Positions 12,413 to 23,912 of a stretch of DNA of 64,000 nucleotides are shown here, one piece after another. The stretch is from the NCBI GenBank assembly GCA_026686845.1, contig JAIVEN010000010.1, positions 38,786,001 to 38,850,000 on the forward strand, in the 5' to 3' direction. The translations under genes and the position numbers were made by a program. Position 1 is the stretch's first letter. Each line of letters opens with the position of its first letter. The notes beneath the pieces were generated by a model. That model was not told the origin of the DNA. It saw nothing but the letters and a program-made list of their open reading frames with translations, and made no database searches. Origin of the DNA: Adenanthera pavonina (lineage: Eukaryota > Streptophyta > Magnoliopsida > Fabales > Fabaceae).

Positions 12413-15400
12413 ATGTCGTCCGGCGGCCCCACTAGCTCCTCCAGTTCAAGCCCAAGGATCGCCGGGACTACCATACCTAGACGACGCGTCGCTGACAATA
12501 TTTTAGACCCAGAGAAACTGTCTAGCTATTCAGATTTCTCCGACGTTGGTGAAGACGAGTCCAATGAATCTATAGCTGGTGGTGGTGGGTCCCACCTCCA
12601 CCATTATGCCCACCATCACCACGTCATCAGGCACCTTATGCTTCGCACGCGGATGCTGTTCTGTTTACCCGACTGCTTCCTCCACCGCATTGAACAATTC
12701 TATCTCTGGTCACCGATGGTGTTTTTATCGCTGAGATCGGGCAAGAATATAGGTCGTAGGATTTTAGGGATGTTGATGTTGATGTTAGTTATGACGGTTT
12801 TTTTGAAGGCCTCGTTGTTCGGGGTTGGCTTGGAGGTTAACAGGAGGAGTATAGAGAATGGTCAATTGATCTTACAGAGATTCAAGAAGGATTGGGCATC
12901 GGCTCAGAGGATCGTCACTGAGAGAGAAACCTCCATGCCCAAGCGTGTCCCCGAGAGGCTGCCTGTAAGTGATTTTGAATTTTTTTCGTCTTGTTTTAAT
13001 TACGAAGTTACTGATTATTAATTTATTTTATCGGCATTCTCTGATTCAAGTTTCTTCTAGATCCTCTGTTTTTTTTTTAATCAATTAACTTTCTAAATTT
13101 AGAATAACTGTGGACAAAAGAAGGTTTGGCTTCATCCGGTTTTAGATCGTTGGTGTCGCTTTAGATTCCAAATGTTGAAAAAAAAACCTGATATGCTTAT
13201 TTCTGAGCTTTCTTTTATTTAATGATTCTGCTTATAGTTTATGTTTGGGTCAGAGTTGTGGGAGCTAGAGTTGGTTTCCGTTTTCCTATAATGTTGAGTA
13301 TTTGGACTGATTTAGGAGTCGTGAGAGATGGGGCTGTAACTAGTATTATTTATAGAATATCACGCTAATGTTGTGAGAGATGATGATGTAACGAGCATTA
13401 TTTATGGAATATCACAATGGAGTGGTGAGATGGTGATGTAACTAGCATTATTTGCCGCCCTGTATCTATTTTAATTTTGAATTTCGTGTTTCATGATTTT
13501 TAATGTTTTCTTTTCTTTGTTTTGTTACTTTTCTTTTGAAAAGACTCAGGAAATATGGATGAAACCCAACAGTGACAACTACTATAAATGCATCGCTCGA
13601 CCCAGGAGTCGAACAGGTATGTATGACTGCTCTTAATTATTATCTGGTCGGGTGTGCTTAATCAATATTTTTCTGACTGGTTGTTCCACGTTTATTATTT
13701 ATTTTTCAGGGGCAGAGTCAAAGACAAATGGCTATCTCCTTGTTCATGCCAATGGTGGATTAAATCAAATGAGAACAGGAGTAAGATCAAATGAAATATA
13801 TGATTGCAAAAATTCTTCTTCTTCCCAGTCTCCTTAAATGATACTTTTCATTGCTAATTCTCAGAACCTGCTTTATCTTATAGATATGTGACATGGCTGC
13901 AATTGCAAAGATCATGAATGCCACCCTTGTCCTTCCATTACTTGATCATGAATCCTTCTGGACTGATCCAAGGTAAATTTTCCATTTAATAAGTGTGTTG
14001 CTCCTAATTTGACTCCTCACAATATCTTTTTTTTTTCCTTAAACATAATGTCCCTCATGTATTTCAGTGACTTTAAAGATATTTTTGACTGGAGGCACTT
14101 TATGAATGTTTTGAAGGACGACATTGACATAGTTGAGTATCTGCCAGTCGAGTATGCAAATGTTAAACCTCTTGTGAAGGCTCCGGTTTCCTGGTCAAAG
14201 GTGTGGAACCTAATCCAAGTATGTGAGTAGATGCTAACAATTCTTGCTATGTGGAATAGTGTCTTACTTAGATACTTGATGTGCAGGCTAGTTATTACAG
14301 AGGCGAGATTGCCAAGTTGTTAAAGCGACACAAGGTTATACATTTTACTCATACAGATTCCAGACTTGCCAATAATGGCCTTGCTTCTCATATTCAGAAG
14401 CTTAGATGTCGTGCCAATTACGAAGCCCTCAGGTATTCAACAGAGATTGAGGAGCTTGGAAAAACTTTGGTCAATAGGCTAAGATCCAATAATGAACCAT
14501 ATATTGCGCTCCATTTAAGGTATCATATTGTAGTTCCGCTCCTTGTCCGTTCTTATTTCACTTATGAGCTGCCAAACTGAGATTTCTTGTTTGAAATTTT
14601 TTCTTTAAAAATAGATATGAGAAAGACATGCTGGCCTTTACTGGGTGCAGTCATAACCTCACAGCACAGGAGGCTAAGGAACTCAAGACTATGAGGTATG
14701 AAACTAAGCATTGGAAGGAAAAAGAGATTGATCCCATTGAACGACGATTGCAAGGGGGATGCCCTATGTCCCCTAGAGAGGCGGCCATTTTTCTCAAGGC
14801 CATGGGATACCCTCCTACAACGACAATCTACATAGTTGCAGGGCCAATATACGGAAGCAACACTTTGGCTGCCTTTCAGTTGGAGTACCCTAATGTCTTT
14901 ACTCATTCCACCCTTGCAACTGAGGAGGAGTTGGAGCCCTTTAAACCATATCAAAATCGCCTTGCAGCATTGGATTACATAGTTGCCCTGGAAAGCGACG
15001 TCTTTGTCTACACTTATGATGGAAATATGGCAAAGGCAGTGCAGGGCCATAGGAGGTTTGAAGGATTTAGGAAGACTATAAATCCCGACAGGTTAGTTCT
15101 CATGTCAGATATGTATCAGTAAGATTTTTATTTTTCCATTATTTTGAAAAGTTTAGCATGGTATGCCTTTCTGATAGGTTCTGCGTTTCCTTTATATTTC
15201 AGATTACATTATGTTAAACTGATTGATAAGCTGGATAAGGGTGCTATATCTTGGGAAAAATTTACGTCCAAGGTTAAAGATTTGCATTCTAACAGGCTAG
15301 GTGCACCGTATCGTAGACAGCCAGGAGAATCCCCAAGGACAGAGGAGAGTTTTTTTGCTAATCCCTTTCCTGGTTGCATCTGTAACAAGTCTCAGAAGCT

Positions 15401-15458
15401 AATTAAAAGCCTGAAACTTGATCAAAGACAGAACCTTAGTGTTGAAACACAAAGATAG
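12413..15458 (+). CDS. GDP-fucose protein O-fucosyltransferase family protein
   Basis: Predicted type II Golgi membrane protein of the plant O-fucosyltransferase family (GT106-like), which uses GDP-fucose and related donors in glycan or cell-wall synthesis. Eight exons with GT-AG borders: 12413-12964, 13550-13616, 13710-13780, 13884-13972, 14068-14200, 14287-14519, 14615-15091, 15203-15458, giving 625 aa. The start is the first ATG after a CT-rich leader; the frame extends upstream but has no earlier ATG. A Ser- and His-rich cytosolic tail precedes a membrane segment at about 117-139. The catalytic domain carries HANGGLNQMRTG (219-230), HTDSRLANNG (326-335), HLRYEKDM (380-387) and ALESDVFVYTYDGNMAKA. 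Length and the long N-terminus resemble the Arabidopsis group containing At2g37980, At3g54100 and FRB1, from memory. An alternative donor at 14219 would insert six residues. The acceptor protein or glycan cannot be told from sequence. Confidence 0.92.
13321..13455. repeat. 52 bp tandem repeat, about 2.6 copies, in intron 1
   Basis: Copies start at 13321, 13373 and 13425. Each begins GTGAGA and contains GTAAC-AG-ATTATTT. The first two also share GAATATCAC. The repeat lies inside the first intron (12965-13549) of the O-fucosyltransferase gene and does not affect the reading frame. Confidence 0.8.
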
Positions 15459-18400
15459 TAGCTGGGTTTTGGTATGACTAGCTCATACAGCGGTAAAGTT
15501 GATGATAGATTTATGCTAGTGCCTGAAAAAGCAGCACATTTGATTTGTGGTGGGAATGTGCTTCCTTATTCAGCCAGGTTATTTGGTTAATGTGCCGCTG
15601 AAGGATCAAAGGATGGGGCTCTGTCCTCTGTCATAAGATTCAAAATACCTTTTGTGCATACCGAATGGGGAAAAGATTGCAAAGCAATGCTGGAAAGTAG
15701 AGAAGGTTGTGTATAATTTAAGGGCAAATCAGGTTAGTTTATACTGAGGAGATAGACATCTAACAGACGGGAGTGTTATCCCACTGATTCATTGATTCTT
15801 TATTGGGCAAGGGAGTGAAATTGCAAATTGATTGCACTTTTTTTTTTTAAATATACAGTTTAGCTTAGGAATTTAGCTTCATGCGTTTCCTTAGATACTT
15901 GTCTATAATTTTTTGTTTTGGATGGAGATGCCTGTGATTGCAGGTTAGAACCAAAATACAGTAATTTTCAGTTTTGTTCTTTCATTCATCATTGCGTGTG
16001 TTAGATATGCTAAGAGAGACCATTTTCTCAAAGTTTAAATCAATAACTCTATATCTCAAGGGAAGGGACTAGGGAGTGTTTTAGGAACATAAATAGAATC
16101 GATTGCATATTAAGCCGTGTGTGTGTGTGTATATATTTTTATTTTTTCAAAATTTAAAATTGAATTTATAAACTTGTGATTATGTACGAGTAATTTTTGT
16201 TACTAGTGAGTTTGATATTTCACTGACAGAAGTTTGATACATTGGACAAATTATTTTTGTGATTCAAAGTTCAAGTGATCATATAAGAAAAATGTTCTAT
16301 TTTTCTTAAGAGATTTGTCAATGTCATAGTTATCTGACCATCTGTATATAAGTTATCGTTGAGAAATGAGAAGGGCTTATTTTAGGGTGTTGAAAATCTA
16401 AGAATTATCTGCAAATCGTTTGAGAGAGAAATACTTAATATTGTTTAATTTTTTTTTATTTTTTATTTTTTAAATTTAAGACTATCTTCCACCATCTAAT
16501 TTTCAAGCATGCTTAACAAGTAACAGCTATAAAGTCTTATAAAAGTGCACCTTTAAAGATGCTACATATTCTGTCCTCTCTCTCTTTGGTTGTCCATTAA
16601 GTTCAAAAGAATCTGATAAAGTGCTTGAACGAGATGGCAATAAGCAAGTTTACAATTCTGAAACTTCATGCCTGCCGTTAGGAGGCTACTCAAATTTTAT
16701 TTTATATGTTATATTCTAAATTTTGTTTAAATTAATTATGATGTAACTTACATTTCAAACTAAAAGAAAAGTTTTGAAACCAGGGTCATAACACCTGTGC
16801 CATTACTTAAAAAAAAAAGAACAGATACCTTAGTCCTTAAAAATATTTTTTTTTTCAATTGCTTTTAACATTTTATTAGTTCATCATTCAATTCTTGAAA
16901 AAACTATTCACATTAGACTTGTTAACAAATAATTAATTGCGATAAGATAATCTGATCTGAAATTCAAAAGGTTTAGGCTTAGCATTAAATTTTGGATAAA
17001 TAATATAAAAAAGGAACAGATATAAACCATTTTAAATTTTAGAAAAACACTTTACTACGTTGAGTTATGAATGCTGAATCATAACTGTCAGAAAATTAAA
17101 GCTACAAGACAGAAATTTTCTTATTTTCTTAAATAAATAAGTCGTGTGTGATGCAGTGAATGATAAGTCGACACAGAGATTTCTTCAAAATTCTTATGTG
17201 CGTGGGGTTTGATAAACTTTGTGGAGATTTCTTCAAGCTATAGTAATGAAAGTGAGGTCAATATTGAGCAAGTTTAATAGCGTAAGACAATGTGATGGAA
17301 GTTAGAAAAGGTCCAGGAATATACCAAAAAAAGAAAAGAAAAGGTCCAAAGAAAAATATTTTCTACGGAGGAAAGAGTATGACTGAAAGTGACGATGGGT
17401 GACATTTTTTTTTTTGGTTTTCTTTTCCAAAATTTGTTTGGTTTGATGAGTCTTTGTCTTCACAAGGACACAAGCTATGGATGCTTGACCAAACTCAAAT
17501 GCTTAGTCAACAATGGGAAGCAAAAATAGTGCTACGTAAAATTGACATGGTTTTCTATTTGCTCATTATATCCTTTCTAGCTATAAAAAATGACAGTATA
17601 TAGCATATTTAAAGAAATGAACTTTTTTTTTCAATCATTCTTTCTCCAAATACGTAGTTGTATGATTACTGTAAATTTGTTTGAAGTATGCTGTTTTAAG
17701 ACTTTTCCTCCATATATACACACACACACACATCTACCCACTGTATGTCTGTATCTTTGTAGTTTCTCTCACACTTCAGAGAAATGGTTGTCTAATCTTT
17801 TTCTTTTTAACATTATATTTCGTCAATGTGAAGGTGTTAACTGGTAAGGCATATCATTGGACCATGAACTGTGTTAATTATGTTCAATATAATACTACTA
17901 GATTATTTAATCAAAAGGTTTATTCTAATAAAACCACTTTGGTCCATGTAATAAGCCAATCCAATCCTTTGATTTAAGACTGACCTTACATAAATTACGA
18001 TTCTGGAAGAATGAAGAGCTAAGACCAAAAAAGATAAACTAAAAGGAAATAAAACCAAATAAAAAAAATTCAAAGAAATGAATTTATTCTATGATCTATT
18101 AATGATATGCTTCTAATAGCTATTAGATGTCATTCCCGTAAGAAACTAACAAAGTTCGGGCATAACTAAATGCGTACACACACACACACACACCAAAAAA
18201 AAAATCATCAAAGTTAATTCCTGACTCAGAGAGTGTCATCTTGCATATCGCTATTTGCTGAGGGGTACTTCTTTGAAAGGTAAAATTGTCTAGGTTAAAA
18301 GTACACCTCAGAAATCAGGTTTTAAGGTAAGATTAATATTCCGAAAATCCAAATAGTAATTGAACAAAAAGGATGATATAATAATCAATAACCAACAATA

Positions 18401-19203
18401 ATTCAATACATTTCTATCAGATAAAATGGGCCTAACTTATATTGCAGGACTTTTCAAAGAAACAGCAAAAAAACTTCTGGGCTGAAACTTGGGTCCAGCT
18501 CAAATCCAAATGCTTGGGCCAACTTTCCCAGTGATAATCTCTATTTTTTTTTAAAAAAAAGAAATCACTCAATATTTGATATGATCAATTAATCCGGATT
18601 CGAGTTTGTTTAAGTCCCAAATAAGAAGAAACTCATAACTTTTTCATTCACTAGGCTCTAAGTTGAGACATTGTTTAAGGAGGCGTGATAGTATTTTATT
18701 ATCAGCACCTTTATGAAATTTTAACACTTGAAACCCTAAACCCTGATCCAAAATGTAAAATAACTTTTCCATTTCAAGGCAAACCTTTATATATTTTTTC
18801 ATTTAAGAACTCAACAGTAGAAGTATGGCAAGCTCTCTGCTTCATTGAAATTTGCCTCCTTATATGGATATGGAAATGCCTTCTCGTTCAATCTAATCGT
18901 GGCTGAAAAGGGGAATTGAAATTCACAAGGAGGGCGAAAGTGGAGAGAAGGGATAACACAAAATACAATAGCATTACAAACCTTAGTGTACAATCCATTT
19001 CTCACCTATTTTCAAATGACATCCTCCACATGTTTATAGAAATGTGGCATTGAATGAATGAAACGGAGCCAAGCCTAAAAGCAAACAGTTTATACACATA
19101 CCATCTCAAACTTCTGGAGTATATCTGGATTAAACCATTTGAAACAAGAAATACCCAGGATCAAACTTCTAAGCTATATTTCAAGGGACACACACCATCT
19201 CTG
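15459..19203. other. intergenic region between convergent genes
   Basis: It holds the 3' flank of the O-fucosyltransferase gene (to about 16000) and, from about 18700, the probable 3' untranslated region of the minus-strand FLN1 gene. Short GT/AC microsatellites occur at about 16117-16130, 17717-17732 and 18176-18193. The frames seen here are short, use non-ATG starts or encode low-complexity sequence, and no gene is supported. Confidence 0.55.
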
Positions 19204-22103
19204 TCACCACATAGAAGGCACATAAACTTGTTCTTTTAGATTCTGTGCAGCGCTTTCCGTGGGAAAACCTCTAACTGCACCAATAGTCCATTGTGCTATA
19301 ATTCCTGCAGCAACCGCAAAGCGAAGTTGTCTCTCCAAAATGTCTTGGTTTTCAAACATTTCTGAACAAGTGGTTAGTTTCCTTATAATACCAGCCACAA
19401 CTGCATCGCCAGATCCAGTTCTATCGCATGTGTATGGAGTTATTAGTACATCTTCAGTTCCAACCACAGTCCCGTCAAAATGAGGGGTATAGTAATGAAT
19501 TCTTAACGTTCCATCGGTCACAAACAAGAATTTAAGTCCATCGTGCCACAAAGGAGTGATTTCCTCAGGAGTATAATGATAATAATCTTGGTGGTATTTT
19601 TTGGTTTGTTCATAGTTCTCGGCATAGTATTGAGGTCTGTAATTTCTCTGCCTCTCGTAATATTCTTCATCTAGAAGGAATTCTAGCTCAGTCTTTGAAA
19701 CTTCAATGATGTCAGCTTCTTTCCAAGCTTTCTTGATTATTTCTTTCGTCTCATCAGATGATTTCCATAGAGGTAAAGGGAGGTTCAAATCAAAAAATAC
19801 AAGGCCTCCAAACTTCTTAGACAATGCAACTGCTTTGAAGAGGGTTGATTGCATGGCAGGGGATGTTAAAACTTCTGAATTGAAATGGAAAAGCCTAGCC
19901 TACAGTAGATTAGAAAAGAAAGTCGTTAAGTCAATTAGTGAAAATCTCCAAATTGATCAATCTTACCCATATACTAACAAGTGCAATCATTTATACCGAT
20001 GCATTCAAATCACAAATGAAAAAATTATCCTACCAAGCAAGTTCCAAATCATCAACATGAAAGTGTACTAGCAGTGATTGAAAATGGAAGGAATGATGGT
20101 GGTTGACAATATCCCTAATTATATAGCAGTATACTCTCATGGGTCAAGTTTTAGTATGATAAGGGATCAAACATGGGCGACAAAAATATCTCCACAGCAG
20201 GAACTCCATGATAGATAATTTAGATCTGCTAACTTTACAAAAGAATTGGGCTGCAGGGAATGAGTCCATGAACTATGCAATTAAAATATGGTAATGGCCA
20301 ACGCTCACTAATACAAGTCAACACGTGAAAATCTCCAAATTGATCAATCTCAATGGTATACTACCAACTGCAACAGTTTCCACCAATGCGCAAAATAACC
20401 TATTGTTTAGGTATCATGCTCAACAAGTTCCATATCATCGAAATTTAAGTCTGATTGGGGTGATAGAAAATGGAAGAACTGTTAGGGATTAAATTCACAA
20501 TGTCTCAACGTATTGCATGGTACTCTTATGTGTCAAATTTCATATGATAATGGATCAAACATGGGAGACAAAAAACTGTTTACAGCAATCCAAAGGGATT
20601 CAATGGGTTGGAAGAATCATGAAACATTATCTTTGCCTACCAATATGGATTTAATCTTTCAAGGATATATATATACATATATATATGTATACTCAGATAA
20701 AGCCCAATGACATCCCTTACCATTATACCAAAAAAACAAAATCTATACCAAGAACTCGACTATGGCTCAATCTCCATCCTCTACATTCACACAAGTAGAT
20801 GCATATAACACATTCGAAAAGGATATAAATGAAAGAGATGGAGGAGATATGAGCCCCACAAACAATAACATTATTTTGAGTCCATCTCTCTAGTTTCAAT
20901 TTGATAATTCATACCCACTAATCTAACAAGAGTTTAGCTGCAGCAAAGGAGTCTATGGATATGCAATTATTACAGAAAAAAATTCATCAATTAAACCATC
21001 ATTCAATTAATATGCTAATCTCCAAAGCTTACTAATACCAGCAAAGTGGATTGATAAATTTAATAATCACAGTACAGAGAAGTGGGCATATAAACTCTTA
21101 CCTCTTTGAGAACAGAAAGGTTCAGTTCAGAGGTTCCAAGCGAATCCTCGGCCGATTCTTTAGTAGTCTCCATCTTCATTTTCCCATCCTCAAACTTCAC
21201 CTTCATGTACGTACATCCAGTTTTCACATTGGAATCAAATTTCACAGCCCGCGTCTGCACCTGCTCGTTGTTCATCATAAGAACCAACTCATCCCCATAA
21301 CTGTCGTCCCCAACCTTTCCCATAAATGCCGAACGCCCGCCGAGCCGGACATGGGCAATCGCCACATTTGACGGCGGTCCTCCGGCAGCCCTTACGAACT
21401 CTGGCGGCTTCCATTGTAGCATTTTCCACTCCGAGTAGATGTCCGGGTCCATCGGGTATTCGTGCACCCGCACAGTAGGCATGAACTCCTTCTGTACAGC
21501 GCCGAAGCAGCATATCAATGGCGGGCTGTCATATGAAAAATCCATACCATCATCGTAATTTTTTGCGTCTTCTTCTGTTAGTTCAGCTTCTATCTCAGGT
21601 TTCGCTTCAAATGCGCCAAGTTCAACAAGGGTTCTTCTCCAACGATTCGATCTTGTTGCCGGAGAAGTAGCAGAAGACGACGAAGAGGACGAAGATAGGG
21701 TTTGTCGTTCTTCAGTTATTTCAGCTTCGGTTGCTACTTCAACCACAGGTTTCACTTCCAATGCGCCATTTTCGACTTTGGTCTTTCTCGAACGCTTCGA
21801 CTGTTTTGCTGGCGTCGACAGGGAAGACGAAGAGGGAGACGATGGGGGCTTCTTTTTCCGGCCTCGGCGTGGTGGGCTTGGGGTTTCGATAGCTCCGTTG
21901 TCGCCATTAGCTGACGCTCTAACGGGGTGCAGCTTTTGCTTGTAAAGAGGCGTGAACTTGAAAGGAATTCGAAAGTTCAAAACTTTAGAACTCGTATTTC
22001 CCAGTTCTGAAGTATGAAAGCAAGAATCCTGAAAGTAGCGAAAGGAAAGAGGAGGTGAAAGAAGATGAAATGACGCCATTCTTGAATTAATGGAAGAGTA
22101 CAT
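19204..22103 (-). CDS. FLN1: fructokinase-like protein of the plastid transcription machinery (FLN1-type)
   Basis: A pfkB-family pseudo-sugar-kinase. FLN proteins bind the plastid-encoded RNA polymerase complex and thioredoxin z and are needed for chloroplast gene expression. Two exons: 22103-21102 (334 codons) and 19899-19204, joined across a 1.2 kb GT-AG intron, giving 565 aa. The N-terminus (about 1-65) is Ser-rich and acid-poor like a transit peptide. Residues 66-185 form a Lys/Arg- and Ser-rich, then acidic, linker. The pfkB domain follows, with AGGPPSNVA at 240-248 and RTGSGDAVVAG near 493-503, the Asp at 499 in the catalytic position. A vicinal Cys pair (198-199, in LICCFG) matches the thioredoxin-z-binding pair described for FLN1 and FLN2. 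The 366 residues after it fit FLN1 better than FLN2, as does gene order, but the long linker is more FLN2-like. Either ATG at 22103 or 22079 could start translation. Confidence 0.9.
19938..21045. repeat. diverged duplications within the FLN1 intron
   Basis: A block starting GTGAAAATCTCCAAATTGAT recurs at 19938 and 20325, about 387 bp apart. Similarity continues through GAAAATGGAAG and GGATCAAACATGGG to about 20205 and 20590. A second pair, around GCTGCAG..GGAGTC/GAGTCCATG and CTCACTAATAC / CTTACTAATACC, links 20250-20318 with 20937-21043. All lie in the single intron of FLN1. Confidence 0.65.
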
Positions 22104-23301
22104 CCATGTGGGCTTCGATGCCTTCTCCGAGACTCCGATGACTCCTATCAGGTCACTGTATATTTGAATTCTCCTTTAACCACGTCGGCTCGGGTACCCA
22201 CCACTCCGGCGATGCTTTCATTTTGAAAGGTAAAAGGCATAAATAACTTTTGGCCAAATATGAAAAAAGGAATTAATCACATTTTTTATAAAAACTTTAT
22301 ATATGTTTGTTTATTAATTATGAATTTGATAAAGAAACCAAATATTTATATTTCCAAAATAGTAATTAGTGATGTGCTTCATTTTATTTGCCTTTAACAA
22401 AATTATTATTTTTAGAAAAAATAATTGACAATACAAGTTTAACCCAACCATAAATTATAAGGCCCAAGAATTAAGTGAAAAAATTTGTATTTAAAATAAA
22501 ACATTCTTTTCTTAATCTATCTAACGGGGAGAAAAAAAATCCAACTTTTTATATGATTAATCAACATATCCTATACTATATATTGATTTTTGTAATTTAA
22601 CCTCTGTAACCGCACATATTTACCAATATCAAACAGAACATATTTGATTGTTATGCCATCTGGTCTTGTCATTTACTTGAGTTTTCTTTACTTCTAAACA
22701 TCTTCTATCGTCAGTCGTCGGTTTATTTTTAAATAGCTTTTCACCTTCAAGATATCATGGCAGTGTAAAATTGAATATAAGCTAACAAAATGCACACATG
22801 TCACAAAGTAGTGTTGGGTGGACTATTTTTCCCCAATAAGAATCAAAGTTTCAGTAGAATCCTAGAGTCATGCTCTATCTTTGACATAGGAAGGTTGTGG
22901 ACATGGATTCCAATGCATTGAATGTTGTATCTTTTGGTCATCCTCAACAATCCAACAAAGGAACAACGCAATACTTCATGCTATTTCCCTTATGCTGATG
23001 CAGAAATAGCAAGTTGATTTTATTCACATTGTTGGAGTCATAGTAATTCTCAGTATACATCAGACATACAGCTTTCTTTGCCAATTGTCTCCTTAACTCT
23101 GTTCTTCTATTAAAGCTTGGATTTCTTGGCCATAGCAAAAGATCGCATAATTTTTCACCCCGTACAAGTCCACATATAAGGACACCACAAAGAAAGAATC
23201 GAAAATATACCTACCATCCTCTTGGAATAAAACTAAGGTCCTTGTGCCCTAAGCAATTTTGGTGTCCATCTAGTCATCTACATAGGTTAGGGTATAAGGG
23301 T
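22104..23301. other. intergenic region upstream of FLN1
   Basis: It contains the promoter side of the minus-strand FLN1 gene (GC-richer to about 22220), then AT-rich DNA up to the left LTR of the copia element. I recognise no gene. A minus-strand frame at 22944-23138 has no similarity I can name. Confidence 0.5.
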
Positions 23302-23551
23302 TGTGAGAAACTCAGAAGCAAGAGAAAGCAAGAGGAACTCAGAAGTAATTGTGAGAAGCTTGCTTCAATATATTCATTATGCAGAAGGCAATATATACAA
23401 GGGGATGAGAGGTTGAGGAAATAATTACAATCAAATAATATCAATGAAAATCCCTAAAAGAAAAGGAAACTGAAGAGGGAAAAAGGGAATCCTAAGATAA
23501 TTACAATAAATACTCAAAAATCAAATCAAATCAAATCAATTATAGTTAATA
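23302..23551 (-). repeat. 3' LTR of the copia element
   Basis: About 250 bp, aligning with 28045-28287 with scattered substitutions. It ends in a run of AAATC units (ATCAAATCAAATCAAATCAA) that is one or two units longer than in the partner LTR. Confidence 0.9.
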
Positions 23552-23912
23552 TCCCCCCTCAAACTCAAGATCGGGGAATGACAGCCATCTTGAGTTTGTA
23601 CACTAAAAGTTGAAAGCAGATTGGATTATGGGACTTGGTGAATAAGTCAGCTAGTTGATCAACGGTCCAGATGGGAAGAAGTTTTAAAGTGCCTCGAGTA
23701 ACATGCTACCTAGTGAAGTGATAATCAATTTCAATATGTTTAGTCCTCTCATGAAAGACATCATTGTGAGCAATCTACATAGCACTCTGATTATCACAAT
23801 AAAGAGCAGTGGGAGAGGTTTGACAAATGCCCATGTCTTCAAATAACCATATAAGCCAGAGTATTTTAGAGGTAGTGTCTGCTAGTGCTCAATATTCAGA
23901 TTCAATGCTAGA

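Noticed and set aside
14562..15050. 162-codon minus-strand frame
   Set aside because: It is the antisense shadow of exon 7 of the O-fucosyltransferase gene and resembles no family.
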